From Paracoccaceae bacterium (GTDB taxonomy: Bacteria > Pseudomonadota > Alphaproteobacteria > Rhodobacterales > Rhodobacteraceae), in the NCBI GenBank assembly GCA_003535335.1, contig DOHJ01000090.1:1-8152 (forward strand): a stretch of 8,152 nt of DNA. The letters run 5' to 3'. The notes under the pieces were generated by a model, which did not search any database, had not been told where the DNA came from, and saw nothing but the letters and a program-made list of their open reading frames with translations. The position numbers were made by a program, and so were the translations under genes. Positions 1 to 7,813 of the stretch are shown piece after piece (the stretch's first letter is position 1; each line of letters starts with the position of its first letter).

Positions 1-444
1 TGGCACATGCCGGTAGCCTATCTGGTAATCCCGATTTTCGCCTTGGCCAATGCTGGCATTCCGATGGATTTTGGAACTTTTGGCGAGACCATGTCGCATC
101 CGGTTGTTCTGGGGGTATCCTTTGGCCTGATACTGGGCAAGTTCATCGGAATTACCGGTGCCAGTTGGCTGGTGTTGAAGCTGGGTGTGGCGGTTCTTCC
201 GAAAGACACCCGTTTTACCCAGATTGCGGGTGTCTCGTTTCTGGCCGGGATTGGCTTTACCATGTCGATCTTTGTGGCTCAGCTTGGATTTGCGGAAAAT
301 GGCAATCTGTTGCTAATGGCCAAGACTGGTATTCTTACAGCGTCACTGATTTCGGGATTGATCGGTTTCATCTGGCTCTATCTGGCCAGCAAACCCACGG
401 CGAAAGAAGTGAACCCGGAAGCATCCAAAGCGCTGGTGGAGTAA
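1..444 (+). CDS. nhaA: Na+/H+ antiporter NhaA, C-terminal part (5' end outside window)
   Basis: This is the C-terminal part of NhaA, the inner-membrane antiporter that exports Na+ (or Li+) in exchange for protons and supports pH and salt homeostasis. The frame is open from the first base, so the Met at base 7 is internal and the true start lies upstream. About 147 residues remain of a family length near 390. The family signature GIGFTMSIF is present around base 250-276, as is the FALANAG segment near the left edge. The GK pair in the LILGKFIGI segment matches the helix that carries Lys300 in E. coli NhaA. The paired aspartates of the ion site (Asp163/164 in E. coli) belong to the missing half and cannot be checked. 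The TAA stop overlaps the ATG of the next gene by one base, which indicates translational coupling. Family assignment is secure. Confidence 0.95.
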   Translation, partial: WHMPVAYLVIPIFALANAGIPMDFGTFGETMSHPVVLGVSFGLILGKFIGITGASWLVLKLGVAVLPKDTRFTQIAGVSFLAGIGFTMSIFVAQLGFAENGNLLLMAKTGILTASLISGLIGFIWLYLASKPTAKEVNPEASKALVE

Positions 445-1799
445 TGGATATATCCACTCTGCGGTTGGGTCATGTCGCTACGTTCGCCGCCGCCCCTTTG
501 CTTGGGTTGTTGACCTATTGGCTGACCCTGCCGCAGGGTGCTGGTATTGCGGGTGCGTTGGCCGTTACAGTGTTTGCTGCAGTATTGTGGATCACCGAAG
601 CTCTGCCGCTTCCGGTAACAGCGCTGTTGGTTCCGGTCGGGTTGGCAGCCATGGGCGTGTTTGAAGCCAAAGACGCGTTCACATCCTTCGGTAGCCCCGT
701 GCTGTTTCTGGTGCTTGGTGGCTACGCTTTGGCTGTCGCGGTCGAGGCTAATAACGTGGACCAGTGGCTAGCGCGCCATATCCTCGGGCTGGCGGGCACC
801 AAAACCATTGGCCTATTGGCGGCCTTCATGGCCACATCAGCAGTGCTGTCGATGCTGATCTCGAACACCGCGACAACCGCCTTGCTGATCCCAGTTGCAG
901 CAGGCGTTCTTGCTCACCAGAAAACGGATCACAACCTGTCCCGCCTGCTGATGCTCGGCGTGGCTTACGGGGCCAGTATTGGCGGGGTGGCCACCATAAC
1001 CGGCTCGGCTCCAAATGCTATTGCCGCAGGCTTGCTCGACATCAGCTTTGTGCAATGGATGGCCTATGGCCTGCCGATCAGCCTCACCATGCTTGTGGTT
1101 GCCCTGTTTATTCTTTTGTGGGCCTTCCCGCCAAAAGAAAAACAGATCTGCGCCGTTCAGCAAGACGAAATCGTGCTGACAGCTTCGGCAAAGCGCACCC
1201 TTTGGGTGGCTGGTCTCATACTGGTATTATGGCTGACCGGCCCAGCATTGGCGCGCATGAGCGGGCTGCCCGCCGCTTTTCTCGGCTCGGCCTCGGTTGC
1301 GATCATTGCCGTTGCCTTGCTGGTGGCCACCGGCTGCACCACATGGAAGGCGCTTGAAAAAGGCGTGCACTGGGGGGTTTTGTTGTTGCTGGGCGGCGGG
1401 CTTAGCTTAGGGCGCGGGCTAACGGATTCGGGTGCGGCCGACTGGTTGGCGCAACTGTTGACCGCGCATGTGGAGGACTGGGCCTTTCTGGCGCTGAAAC
1501 TCATGCTGGTGGCCATTGCGGTTTTTGCCACCGAACTGATTTCCAACACAGCCGTCACCGCCAAGCTGGCACCGATCCTGATGGGGGTAGCGTTGCACCT
1601 GGGGCTGGAGGCCGAGAGCCTGGTGCTGCCGGTTGCCATTGCCACCTCGATGGCATTCATGCTGCCGGTGGCCACGCCGCCCAACGCATTGGTGCATGCC
1701 AGCGGCTATGTCACCCAGCGCGATATGATGCGCGTCGGTTTGCGGCTTAATCTGGCGGCGATTGCGGTGATCACCGTGCTGTTTCACTTTGTGCTGTGA
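444..1799 (+). CDS. DASS/SLC13-family anion:sodium symporter
   Basis: This encodes a 451-residue multi-helix inner-membrane transporter of the divalent anion:Na+ symporter (DASS, SLC13) group, whose members import di- and tricarboxylates or sulfate with Na+. Both Ser-Asn-Thr motifs that form the substrate and Na+ sites in this fold are visible, at residues 140-142 (SNTATTALLIP) and 367-369 (SNTAVTAKLAPIL), one in each inverted repeat. Other family segments are the early WITEALPLPVTALLVP and the late LPVATPPNA. The frame is open further upstream, but the ATG at 444 is chosen because the upstream part only shadows nhaA and because TAATG junctions are typical of coupled genes. The likely ribosome binding site is the GGTGGAG stretch just before it. 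Substrate cannot be read from the sequence: succinate, citrate-like acids and sulfate are all possible. Coupling to nhaA suggests the exported Na+ is reused for uptake. Confidence 0.9.
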   Translation: MDISTLRLGHVATFAAAPLLGLLTYWLTLPQGAGIAGALAVTVFAAVLWITEALPLPVTALLVPVGLAAMGVFEAKDAFTSFGSPVLFLVLGGYALAVAVEANNVDQWLARHILGLAGTKTIGLLAAFMATSAVLSMLISNTATTALLIPVAAGVLAHQKTDHNLSRLLMLGVAYGASIGGVATITGSAPNAIAAGLLDISFVQWMAYGLPISLTMLVVALFILLWAFPPKEKQICAVQQDEIVLTASAKRTLWVAGLILVLWLTGPALARMSGLPAAFLGSASVAIIAVALLVATGCTTWKALEKGVHWGVLLLLGGGLSLGRGLTDSGAADWLAQLLTAHVEDWAFLALKLMLVAIAVFATELISNTAVTAKLAPILMGVALHLGLEAESLVLPVAIATSMAFMLPVATPPNALVHASGYVTQRDMMRVGLRLNLAAIAVITVLFHFVL

Positions 1800-1807
1800 T
1801 GAAGGCG

Positions 1808-3148
1808 CTAAGATGCCCATAGTGTGCGAATGAAGATACCCAGTATCGCAACCGGAACAAGAATGCGTATCAGCCACAACCAAACCACCCCGATCCGTCT
1901 GGTGCCAAAATCCGTCTCGTTCAGTATCATTGTACGGTTCAGGCGCCAACCGACATAAAGCGCCGTAAGAACCCCCGCGACAGGCAGCAGAAAACTGGAA
2001 ACGCCAAAATCAATTGCATCGAGAATACCGTGCGATCCAATGCGGACGTGGCTTAGAACTCCATAGCCCAGAGCCGAGGGAATTCCGAGTACAAATACGC
2101 TCCCCCCCATGACAATGGTTGCGCCACGCCGAGACAGTGACGTTCGGCGGATCATGGCCGAAACCGGAATTTCGATCAATGCGACCATCGAGGTTATCGC
2201 CGCCGCTGCGAGCAGCAACAGGAACACCGAGCCAACAAATACTCCGGCAGGCATCTTCAGGAAAACCTGTGGTAGCGTCACAAAGGCCAGTTCAGGGCCG
2301 GCGGCGGGGTTGCCACCCAATGCGAATACGGCTGGAAAAATTGCCAAACCCGAAATGATCGCAAAAAGCGTGTCCCCGAGCGCAACAATCATAGCCGATG
2401 CGGGCACCGAAAATGTTCGGGGCATGTAACTGCCGTAGGTCACAAAAAACGCCATCCCCAGACTAAGCGTAAAAAAGGCCTGCCCCAAGGCTGCTGCATA
2501 AACCTCGGGATTGCGCAGTGCGTCCCAATCAGGGGCTAGGAAAAACCGAACACCTGCCCCGGACCCCGGAAGCGAAAGTGAATAGCCTGCAAGAACGATG
2601 ATAAGGACAGCAAGAACAGGGACCACCAACCGGTTGAGGCGCTCGATCCCCTGTCGAACACCGCTGGACACGATGAATATCGTAATTGCCAGAATTGCGC
2701 CTTGCCAAATCAACGGGTCGACAGGTTGCGAGACAAACTGTTTAAAATAGCCGCCATAATTTGCTTGGGCCGCGCGCCACAGGGTGCCTGTTACCGCGCC
2801 AACAGCATATCTTAATGCCCAACCTGCGATGACGGCATAGTAACTGAGCAATAGCACAGCCGTCACAATGCCCAGCCAGCCAATGCCGCGCCACCGGCTG
2901 GTTTTGCCCGTGGTTTCAAACGCGCTGATCGCGTCTCCTTGGGCGCGGCGGCCGATTGCCAGTTCGGCGATCATCAACGGAACGCCGATAAGAAACACAC
3001 AGGCGAGATAGATGAAAAGGAAAGCCGCACCACCATTTTCACCGGCGACATAAGAAAAGCGCCAGATATTGCCAAGCCCCACCGCACCACCAATGGTTGC
3101 CAACACGAACCCATAGCGACTGCTCCATTGCTCGTTCTGGGGGCTCAT
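1808..3148 (-). CDS. Neurotransmitter:sodium symporter (NSS/SLC6) family transporter
   Basis: This encodes a 446-residue Na+-coupled symporter with the LeuT fold; bacterial members usually carry amino acids or related amines into the cytoplasm. The N-terminus aligns almost residue for residue with LeuT: Trp8, Gly20, Ala22, Val23, Asn27 and Arg30 are in place in the GGAVGLGNIWRF segment, and ENGG follows. The Tyr103-Tyr104 pair fits the substrate-contacting tyrosine of helix 3. Helix 6 reads FFTLSLG (Thr227 matches the Na1 threonine). Helix 8 has A316-x-x-T319-S320, the Na2 triad. Asp259 replaces the Na1 asparagine of LeuT, which is normal for many bacterial members. Length and roughly 11-12 hydrophobic segments are typical. 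The gene is convergent with the DASS gene (8 bases apart) and divergent from the Usp block. The Shine-Dalgarno is weak (AAAGAAAG). The substrate is unknown; there is no reason to tie it to its neighbours beyond Na+. Confidence 0.93.
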   Translation of the reverse strand: MSPQNEQWSSRYGFVLATIGGAVGLGNIWRFSYVAGENGGAAFLFIYLACVFLIGVPLMIAELAIGRRAQGDAISAFETTGKTSRWRGIGWLGIVTAVLLLSYYAVIAGWALRYAVGAVTGTLWRAAQANYGGYFKQFVSQPVDPLIWQGAILAITIFIVSSGVRQGIERLNRLVVPVLAVLIIVLAGYSLSLPGSGAGVRFFLAPDWDALRNPEVYAAALGQAFFTLSLGMAFFVTYGSYMPRTFSVPASAMIVALGDTLFAIISGLAIFPAVFALGGNPAAGPELAFVTLPQVFLKMPAGVFVGSVFLLLLAAAAITSMVALIEIPVSAMIRRTSLSRRGATIVMGGSVFVLGIPSALGYGVLSHVRIGSHGILDAIDFGVSSFLLPVAGVLTALYVGWRLNRTMILNETDFGTRRIGVVWLWLIRILVPVAILGIFIRTLWAS

Positions 3149-3221
3149 TTTAACTGCTTTCTTTTATCATAATGCTTCAATTACCAGTTAGCGGCTTTCC
3201 CATTATTTCAGCGTCTATTAT

Positions 3222-3250
3222 TTGCCTGTTGTTAGCCGAACTGCTATAAT
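3222..3250 (+). promoter_or_regulatory. Sigma70-type promoter of the Usp block
   Basis: TTGCCT at 3222-3227 and a perfect TATAAT at 3245-3250 are separated by 17 bases, the ideal spacing. Transcription would start near 3257 and give a leader of about 33 bases before the ATG at 3290, with an AGAAAGGA ribosome binding site inside it. It lies in the 141-base divergent region between the NSS gene and the first Usp gene. No FNR-type box (TTGAT, four bases, ATCAA) or other clear operator was found beside it. No convincing promoter was seen for the NSS gene in the opposite direction. Confidence 0.65.
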
Positions 3251-3289
3251 GGGCCTATCTGATAACGCGCCTTCTAGAAAGGAAAAACC

Positions 3290-4255
3290 ATGAAACGGTT
3301 CCAGAATATCCTCTTCGTAAAAAGCGACTGTAATGACACGGCCGCATTCGCACAGGCAGCGGATTTGGCCGCCCAAAACAATGCTGGGTTGACGTTGGTC
3401 AAGACGATTGCGGAAATCCGCGAGACGATATATGGCGTACCCGAAGAAATGCTGGAAACACTTGAGCAGGAAATTCTGACAACTTGCAAAGAGGCATTGG
3501 AGCATCTTGCAAAACCCCATCATCAATCCGTTCAAATCCAGTTTGAAATTCTTGAGGGAATTCCGTTTATCTCGATTATTCAAAAGGTTCTCCAAAACGG
3601 TTTTGATTTGGTCATCAAATCTGCCGAGGGCGGCTATGGACCGATTACGCGTCTCTTCGGCTCTGCCGATATGCATCTGCTCAGAAAATGCCCATGCCCG
3701 GTCTGGTTGATAAAACCGGATCAGCCGGAAACTGTGAACCGGATTGTTGCTGCCGTCGATTTTGACGATTTTAATGAAGTGGACAAGAACAAAGACCTTA
3801 ACCGGCAGATACTGGAGATGTCGCTCACGCTCGCGCATCGTGACGGGGCAGAATTACATATTGTCCACGCTTGGAGTGCTGTTGGTGAAAATGCTCTTGG
3901 TGGTGTGCGGTCTGGCCTAATGAAGGAGGAAGTGCTGGAGTATGTCGCCGGAGTTGAAGCCTCGCAACAGCGCCATCTTTCCGAGTTGCTGGAGCAGGCC
4001 AAAGGTTGGGTTGGTCAGGATATTTTTGATGCTGTTAAGCCGAAAAAACACGCCCTTAAGGGGCTGGCGCATGAGGTGGTCACTGAATTAACGCGCACAC
4101 TTTCTGCTGACCTTCTGGTCATGGGAACGGTCGGGCGAACCGGAATTCCAGGCTTTATTATCGGCAACACGGCCGAAACCATTCTTGGTGGCATTGATTG
4201 CTCGGTACTGGCCATCAAACCCGCCGGTTTCGTCAGCCCGGTTAAGGTTTCGTAA
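3290..4255 (+). CDS. Tandem universal stress protein, UspE-like
   Basis: This encodes a 321-residue cytoplasmic protein with two UspA domains (about residues 1-147 and 149-312). It resembles E. coli UspE in length and in details: the first domain ends in a [10 protein letters not shown] stretch, and the second has GTVGRTG followed by GNTAE. The second domain keeps the nucleotide-binding pattern G279-x2-G282-x9-G292, with Asn293 in place of the usual Ser/Thr, as in UspE. The first domain lacks the two leading glycines, so it is probably not an ATP site. UspE-type proteins act in starvation, oxidative stress and cell-aggregation responses, with no known enzymatic reaction. The start at 3290 has an AGAAAGGA ribosome binding site and matches the usual [12 protein letters not shown] beginning. 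It is the first gene of the Usp block, directly behind the promoter at 3222-3250. Subfamily assignment rests on recalled similarity and was not computed. Confidence 0.9.
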   Translation: MKRFQNILFVKSDCNDTAAFAQAADLAAQNNAGLTLVKTIAEIRETIYGVPEEMLETLEQEILTTCKEALEHLAKPHHQSVQIQFEILEGIPFISIIQKVLQNGFDLVIKSAEGGYGPITRLFGSADMHLLRKCPCPVWLIKPDQPETVNRIVAAVDFDDFNEVDKNKDLNRQILEMSLTLAHRDGAELHIVHAWSAVGENALGGVRSGLMKEEVLEYVAGVEASQQRHLSELLEQAKGWVGQDIFDAVKPKKHALKGLAHEVVTELTRTLSADLLVMGTVGRTGIPGFIIGNTAETILGGIDCSVLAIKPAGFVSPVKVS

Positions 4256-4361
4256 TCCCAAAAACAGCCATGGCCCAAGAGGCTCTGAATCCTGCGGCTG
4301 CGTCATCTGCAACCAAGGGAAAATAGTTCAATCTGAATTTTTAGCACATCAGGAGATACTC

Positions 4362-4769
4362 ATGTTCAAGCATATTTTAGTTGCGGTTGCATTCGATGAA
4401 GACGATGAACCGGATAGACCAGTTGCAGCTGCGCTGGCGCTGGCAGATAAAGGTGCGCGGGTAACGATTTTGCACGTCAAGCCCGCGGTGCCAGGTTACG
4501 CTATATCCTACATACCTTCGGATTATCTGTTGGAGTTGAACAGGGCAATAAGCGACAGGCTCGAGAAAATAGCGCAACAATTTAAAAATGGCGCAGGCGT
4601 TCTGATCGAGGGGCATTCAGGACGCACCATTGTGGCCTGGGCGGAAAAGAACGAAGTAGACTGCATTATCATTGCGTCACACCGCCCCGGCCTGCAGGGG
4701 TTTCTGATTGGTAGCACAGCGACCCGGGTCGTGCGCCATGCGAATTGTTCGGTGATTGTGATTCGTTGA
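4362..4769 (+). CDS. Single-domain universal stress protein, UspF-like
   Basis: This encodes a 135-residue protein with one complete UspA domain, starting MFKHILVAVAFDE and ending CSVIVIR. The ligand loop reads ASHRP (residues 105-109), then G117-S118-T119. This is the UspF-type form, where S-H-R-P stands in place of the canonical G-x2-G, and it closely resembles the ASHRP...LGSNA loop of E. coli UspF. Proteins of that type are known to bind ATP. The frame is open upstream to 4185, but the ATG at 4362 is chosen because it gives the standard N-terminal beta strand and has a clear AGGAGA ribosome binding site at 4351-4356. The 106 bases before it separate it from the UspE-like gene; no terminator or strong promoter is seen there, so cotranscription is likely. 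Confidence 0.9.
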   Translation: MFKHILVAVAFDEDDEPDRPVAAALALADKGARVTILHVKPAVPGYAISYIPSDYLLELNRAISDRLEKIAQQFKNGAGVLIEGHSGRTIVAWAEKNEVDCIIIASHRPGLQGFLIGSTATRVVRHANCSVIVIR

Positions 4770-4840
4770 TCTGGCGCACTTAAGAAGCTAAATAGGTTTT
4801 CAGAACACCCTTAGGGACAAGCCAAAGGATGAGAAATCCA

Positions 4841-5782
4841 ATGAGCGGTCTGTTAGCCTTACTTGATGATCTTGCTGCTATTGCCAAGGTGGCGGCGGCG
4901 TCGGTTGATGATGTTGTTGCCCAGGCTGCAAAGGCGGGGGCCAAGGCAGCTGGCGCTGTGATTGACGATGCGGTTGTCACACCCAAATATGTGCATGGTT
5001 TTGCGGCCAAGCGCGAGCTGCCGATTGTTTGGCGGATTGCCACGGGGTCAATAAAGAACAAACTGCTGATCCTGCTGCCTTGTTATTGTCGTCATTTGCA
5101 GCTTGGGCGATCCTGCCCTTGCTAATGTTTGGCGGGGCCTATTTGTGCTTTGAGGGAACCGAGAAAAATCGTGCACCTATTTGCTCCCCATGACACGGTA
5201 CATGCGGGCGCGGATCTGCAGAGCGATGATCCAGCCCATCTGGAAGAGGAAAAAGTTGCAGGCGCAATCAAAACCGATTTTATCCTGTCCGCCGAAATCA
5301 TGGCCATTGCGCTGGCGGCTATGGATCAGGGATCAATCTGGATGGTGGCTGCAACGCTGGCCGTTGTTGCCATCGGCATCACGGCCATGGTTTACGGCAG
5401 TGTTGCGGTGATCGTAAAGGCCGATGATGTGGGCCTGCATATGGCCACTCATGGGCGGCTCAGCCTTACGAAAGCCATTGGGCGGGGGATCGTAAAGGGC
5501 ATGCCCGGGTTTTTGAAATTGCTGATGGTTGTCGGCACCGCGGCGATGCTCTGGGTGGGTGGATCAATTGTGATTCACGGCCTGGATTCTCTTGAATTCA
5601 GCTGGCTGGAACACCATATATATGACTGGGCCACACAAGTATCGCACTTGGTTTCGCAACAGGCTGAAGCGACCGTAAAATGGTTTGCAAAAGCCGCAAT
5701 GGATGGCGTGGTCGGGCTGGCAATCGGGCTGGTAATCATACCGGTTGTGAAGTTCGTCTCGACAATGCGCAAGCAACTTTGA
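4841..5782 (+). pseudogene. DUF808 (YedI-like) membrane protein gene with two frameshifts
   Basis: Read across frames, this is a DUF808 protein of about 313 residues, the normal family length. It begins MSGLLALLDDLAAIAKVAA, and the later part contains the family core GAIKTDFILSAEIMAIAL and several hydrophobic helices. As given, it cannot be translated whole. The first frame runs to a TAA at 5123-5125. The expected reading [19 protein letters not shown] continues in another frame from about 5080, so one base (or four) is missing near 5078-5083. At the A5 run 5164-5168 one extra A shifts reading back to the original frame ([10 protein letters not shown]), which is then open to the TGA at 5782. 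The start at 4841 has AAAGGATGAG about eight bases upstream; an ATG at 4829 is also in frame. The family's function is unknown; it is an inner-membrane protein. This is either real gene decay or two assembly errors. Confidence 0.85.
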
Positions 5783-5863
5783 GCTGCCAGTAATCAGGTT
5801 CATGCGTCTCGGTGCAATACCCTCCGGCCCCTTGGCATGAAGTTAGATTTGGAGAGTAATAAA

Positions 5864-6718
5864 ATGGAACGCAGAACACATCTTGTCGTTGTTGATACCT
5901 TTTGCCCGACGGGTGAAATCGCCTCGACCCTACAGGCGCTATCCTCGGATTCCACCCATATATCGGTGCTGGTTCTGGGGCTGGCACCGGAAATGCCTAT
6001 CAGCACATATAGCGCTTCTTCTTACGGTGCATATGCGATCCCTGCGGCATGGCAGGAGGCATACAACACGCAGAATAAAGTAACCGCTGCCCGCGCCGAA
6101 GATGTGGAAAAAATATTGCAGGATGCGGGTATTGCCGGCGACGTTGTAACGGCATTTTGCGAGATGCCAAGAATCGAGGAAGCCATTGCTGCACGGGCCG
6201 CGTTGTGCGATTTGACAATTCTGTCAGGTCAGGTGATTACGTCCGGGGATATCCTGAAGCAAGCCCTTGACGGGATATTGTTCCGTTCCCCTGTTGCGGC
6301 CGTAGTCAACAATACGGACCAAGCATTCACGGGTAGTGCCAAACACCCGTTCATTGCTTGGAGCGGTGATTTGCCCGCGACCCGCGCTGTTCATCATGCG
6401 CTGCCGGTCTTGCTGGAAGCCAAAGAAGTAACTGTTGCGGTGTTTGACCCCGTCATGCGGGATCATGCTGATGGTGACAACCCAGGATCGGACGTTGCAA
6501 CATGGCTCAGCCGACATGGATGCAAGGTGAATGTTCAGCAATATCCAAGCGGCGGCAAGGAAATCGGTGATTGTATCGTTGAGCGGGCAACCGAGGTTGG
6601 ATCGGACCTTGTTGTCATGGGGGCCTACGGGCATTCAAGATTACGTCAACGGATATTCGGCGGAACAACGCGAACACTGCTTGAGCAAACCAAACTGCCG
6701 GTATTGTTTGCGCATTAA
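5864..6718 (+). CDS. Tandem universal stress protein
   Basis: This encodes a 284-residue cytoplasmic protein with two UspA domains, the second much better conserved. The C-terminal domain carries DLVVMGAYGHSRLR with the nucleotide-binding pattern G253-x2-G256-x9-G266-G267, where the last position is Gly instead of Ser/Thr, followed by a typical final strand LPVLFAH. The N-terminal domain (about residues 1-145) keeps the fold-type strands but has ILSGQVITSGD where the glycine loop should be, so it has probably lost ligand binding. The ATG at 5864 is chosen over the one at 5837 because GGAGAG sits seven bases before it and it starts right at the first beta strand. This architecture is widespread in alphaproteobacteria. 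It follows the broken DUF808 gene by 81 bases, in the same direction. Confidence 0.88.
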   Translation: MERRTHLVVVDTFCPTGEIASTLQALSSDSTHISVLVLGLAPEMPISTYSASSYGAYAIPAAWQEAYNTQNKVTAARAEDVEKILQDAGIAGDVVTAFCEMPRIEEAIAARAALCDLTILSGQVITSGDILKQALDGILFRSPVAAVVNNTDQAFTGSAKHPFIAWSGDLPATRAVHHALPVLLEAKEVTVAVFDPVMRDHADGDNPGSDVATWLSRHGCKVNVQQYPSGGKEIGDCIVERATEVGSDLVVMGAYGHSRLRQRIFGGTTRTLLEQTKLPVLFAH

Positions 6719-6791
6719 ACAGCCGCAGGTTCCCTCATATATCTGGGGACATCTTGATCATAGAAACTCTAAATAACGAGGACTGTATCCT

Positions 6792-7622
6792 ATGAAAAAA
6801 ATTCTATTCGCAACCGACCTCGACGCAAGATCGGATCGCGCCTTGGATCGCGCCATGATGATCGCAACAGCGCTCAATGCAAAACTGCACATTCTTCATG
6901 TCGTTGAAAACACATGGCCACGCGGGGCCGAGAAAGTTGCGTTAACGGAAATTGAAAATCTGGTTGGAATAAGCCAGAAAATCCATCGCATTTCAAAAGA
7001 GGGGCAAGGTGTTACCCCCGAAATTAAAGTCATTCGGGGCAAGCCGGCAAAGGAAATCGTCAAGGAAATCAAGTCTATTGATCCCGATCTGGTTATCATG
7101 GGGCGTGGCAAGGATTTTACGATTGAAAAGATCATTATCGGGACAACGGTTGAAAAGGTTATTGCCAAATCAGACAAGCCCATTCTTGTGGTAAAAGCAC
7201 GACCAAAGGCGGCCTATGAAACATGTCTGGTGGCCTTCGATAACTCCACCGGATCACGTTCCGCTCTGGAAACGACGCTCCAAATCGCACCACAAGCGAA
7301 CCTGATTATTGTAAATGCCGCTGAATATCTTCGCGCGCAAAGCGATGAGCTTGGCAATATCGAGGATTTGATACATGGCCATTCATCAAAGATCATTGAG
7401 GAAACCATAACGCCAGATCAGAAAAAACCTGACCTTCAAATATTGGTTGATAGAGGAGCTGCAACCGACGTGATCTTGACACGCGTGGCGGAAATCAAAC
7501 CTGATCTCGTGGCTTGTGGCAGGACGGGTAAAACAGGTTTGAAATCCCTGTTGCCCGGCAGCACCGCCCAAGTGCTCCTTGGGCATCTGCCATGTGATGT
7601 TTTGCTTGCAGGGGTCAAATAG
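6792..7622 (+). CDS. Tandem universal stress protein
   Basis: This encodes a 276-residue cytoplasmic protein with two UspA domains. The first (about residues 1-137) starts MKKILFATDLDARSDRAL, a classic Usp opening, and has the loop G104-R-G-K107 with G117-T-T; Lys107 sits where the second glycine should be. The second domain keeps the full pattern G243-x2-G246-x9-G256-S257, so it is the likely ATP-binding half. The GAGGA ribosome binding site at 6778-6782 lies nine bases before the ATG. It is the last gene of the Usp block, 73 bases after the previous one. Its sequence differs clearly from the other tandem proteins, so it is not a recent duplicate of them. The stop codon TAG is joined to a GTG (TAGTG) that opens an 18-codon frame of unknown meaning. 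Confidence 0.9.
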   Translation: MKKILFATDLDARSDRALDRAMMIATALNAKLHILHVVENTWPRGAEKVALTEIENLVGISQKIHRISKEGQGVTPEIKVIRGKPAKEIVKEIKSIDPDLVIMGRGKDFTIEKIIIGTTVEKVIAKSDKPILVVKARPKAAYETCLVAFDNSTGSRSALETTLQIAPQANLIIVNAAEYLRAQSDELGNIEDLIHGHSSKIIEETITPDQKKPDLQILVDRGAATDVILTRVAEIKPDLVACGRTGKTGLKSLLPGSTAQVLLGHLPCDVLLAGVK

Positions 7623-7813
7623 TGTCCGGTGAATCAAAGCGGGCGCATGGCGACCAGATCAACGGATCAGTGTTATGAACCGTTTCGGCTGTTTTTATGG
7701 CAGGCTTTCGACCTTATTTATCATGGTTTAATTGTTACGCCGAGGGTGTTCAGAATTCCGTGCAGGATCATAAGTTAAACATCCAACACACCATTTGGTT
7801 CTGATGGATTGGA
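7623..7813. other. Intergenic stretch without a recognisable gene
   Basis: About 190 bases lie between the last Usp gene and the transposase leader. Two overlapping 18-codon frames are present on the + strand (GTG at 7622 to TGA at 7678; ATG at 7675 to TAA at 7731), but neither resembles a known protein and neither has a convincing ribosome binding site. No strong Rho-independent terminator is visible; a short CCG-TTT-CGG hairpin before a T5 run near 7680-7697 is too weak to count on. Some of this stretch may be the left end of the IS110 element, which could include a guide RNA, but the boundary cannot be set from the sequence alone. Confidence 0.5.

Noticed and set aside
165..443. Open frame upstream of the DASS start, giving a 544-residue protein
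   Set aside because: This part overlaps the well-supported nhaA frame and its translation has no membrane or family character; the ATG at 444 gives the normal DASS length and start.
1157..1949. Long minus-strand frames inside the DASS gene
   Set aside because: Their translations are low in hydrophobic pattern and match no family; they are antisense shadows of a conserved transporter gene.
5080..5168. Programmed frameshifting in the DUF808 gene
   Set aside because: Two successive shifts would be needed, no slippery heptamer with a downstream structure is evident at the first site, and the family is not known for recoding; decay or sequencing error is simpler.
5832..5860. TTGGCA upstream of the third Usp gene, considered as a -35 element
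   Set aside because: The only acceptable -10 matches fall on the ribosome binding site and start codon, leaving no room for a leader.
6729..6750. Hairpin GTTCCC/GGGGAC with a 10-base loop between the last two Usp genes, considered as a terminator
   Set aside because: The stem is six pairs with one wobble, the loop is large, and no T run follows; too weak to call a terminator.
6754..6767. TTGATCATAGAAAC upstream of the last Usp gene, considered as an FNR box
   Set aside because: Only the left half matches TTGAT; the right half GAAAC does not resemble ATCAA.
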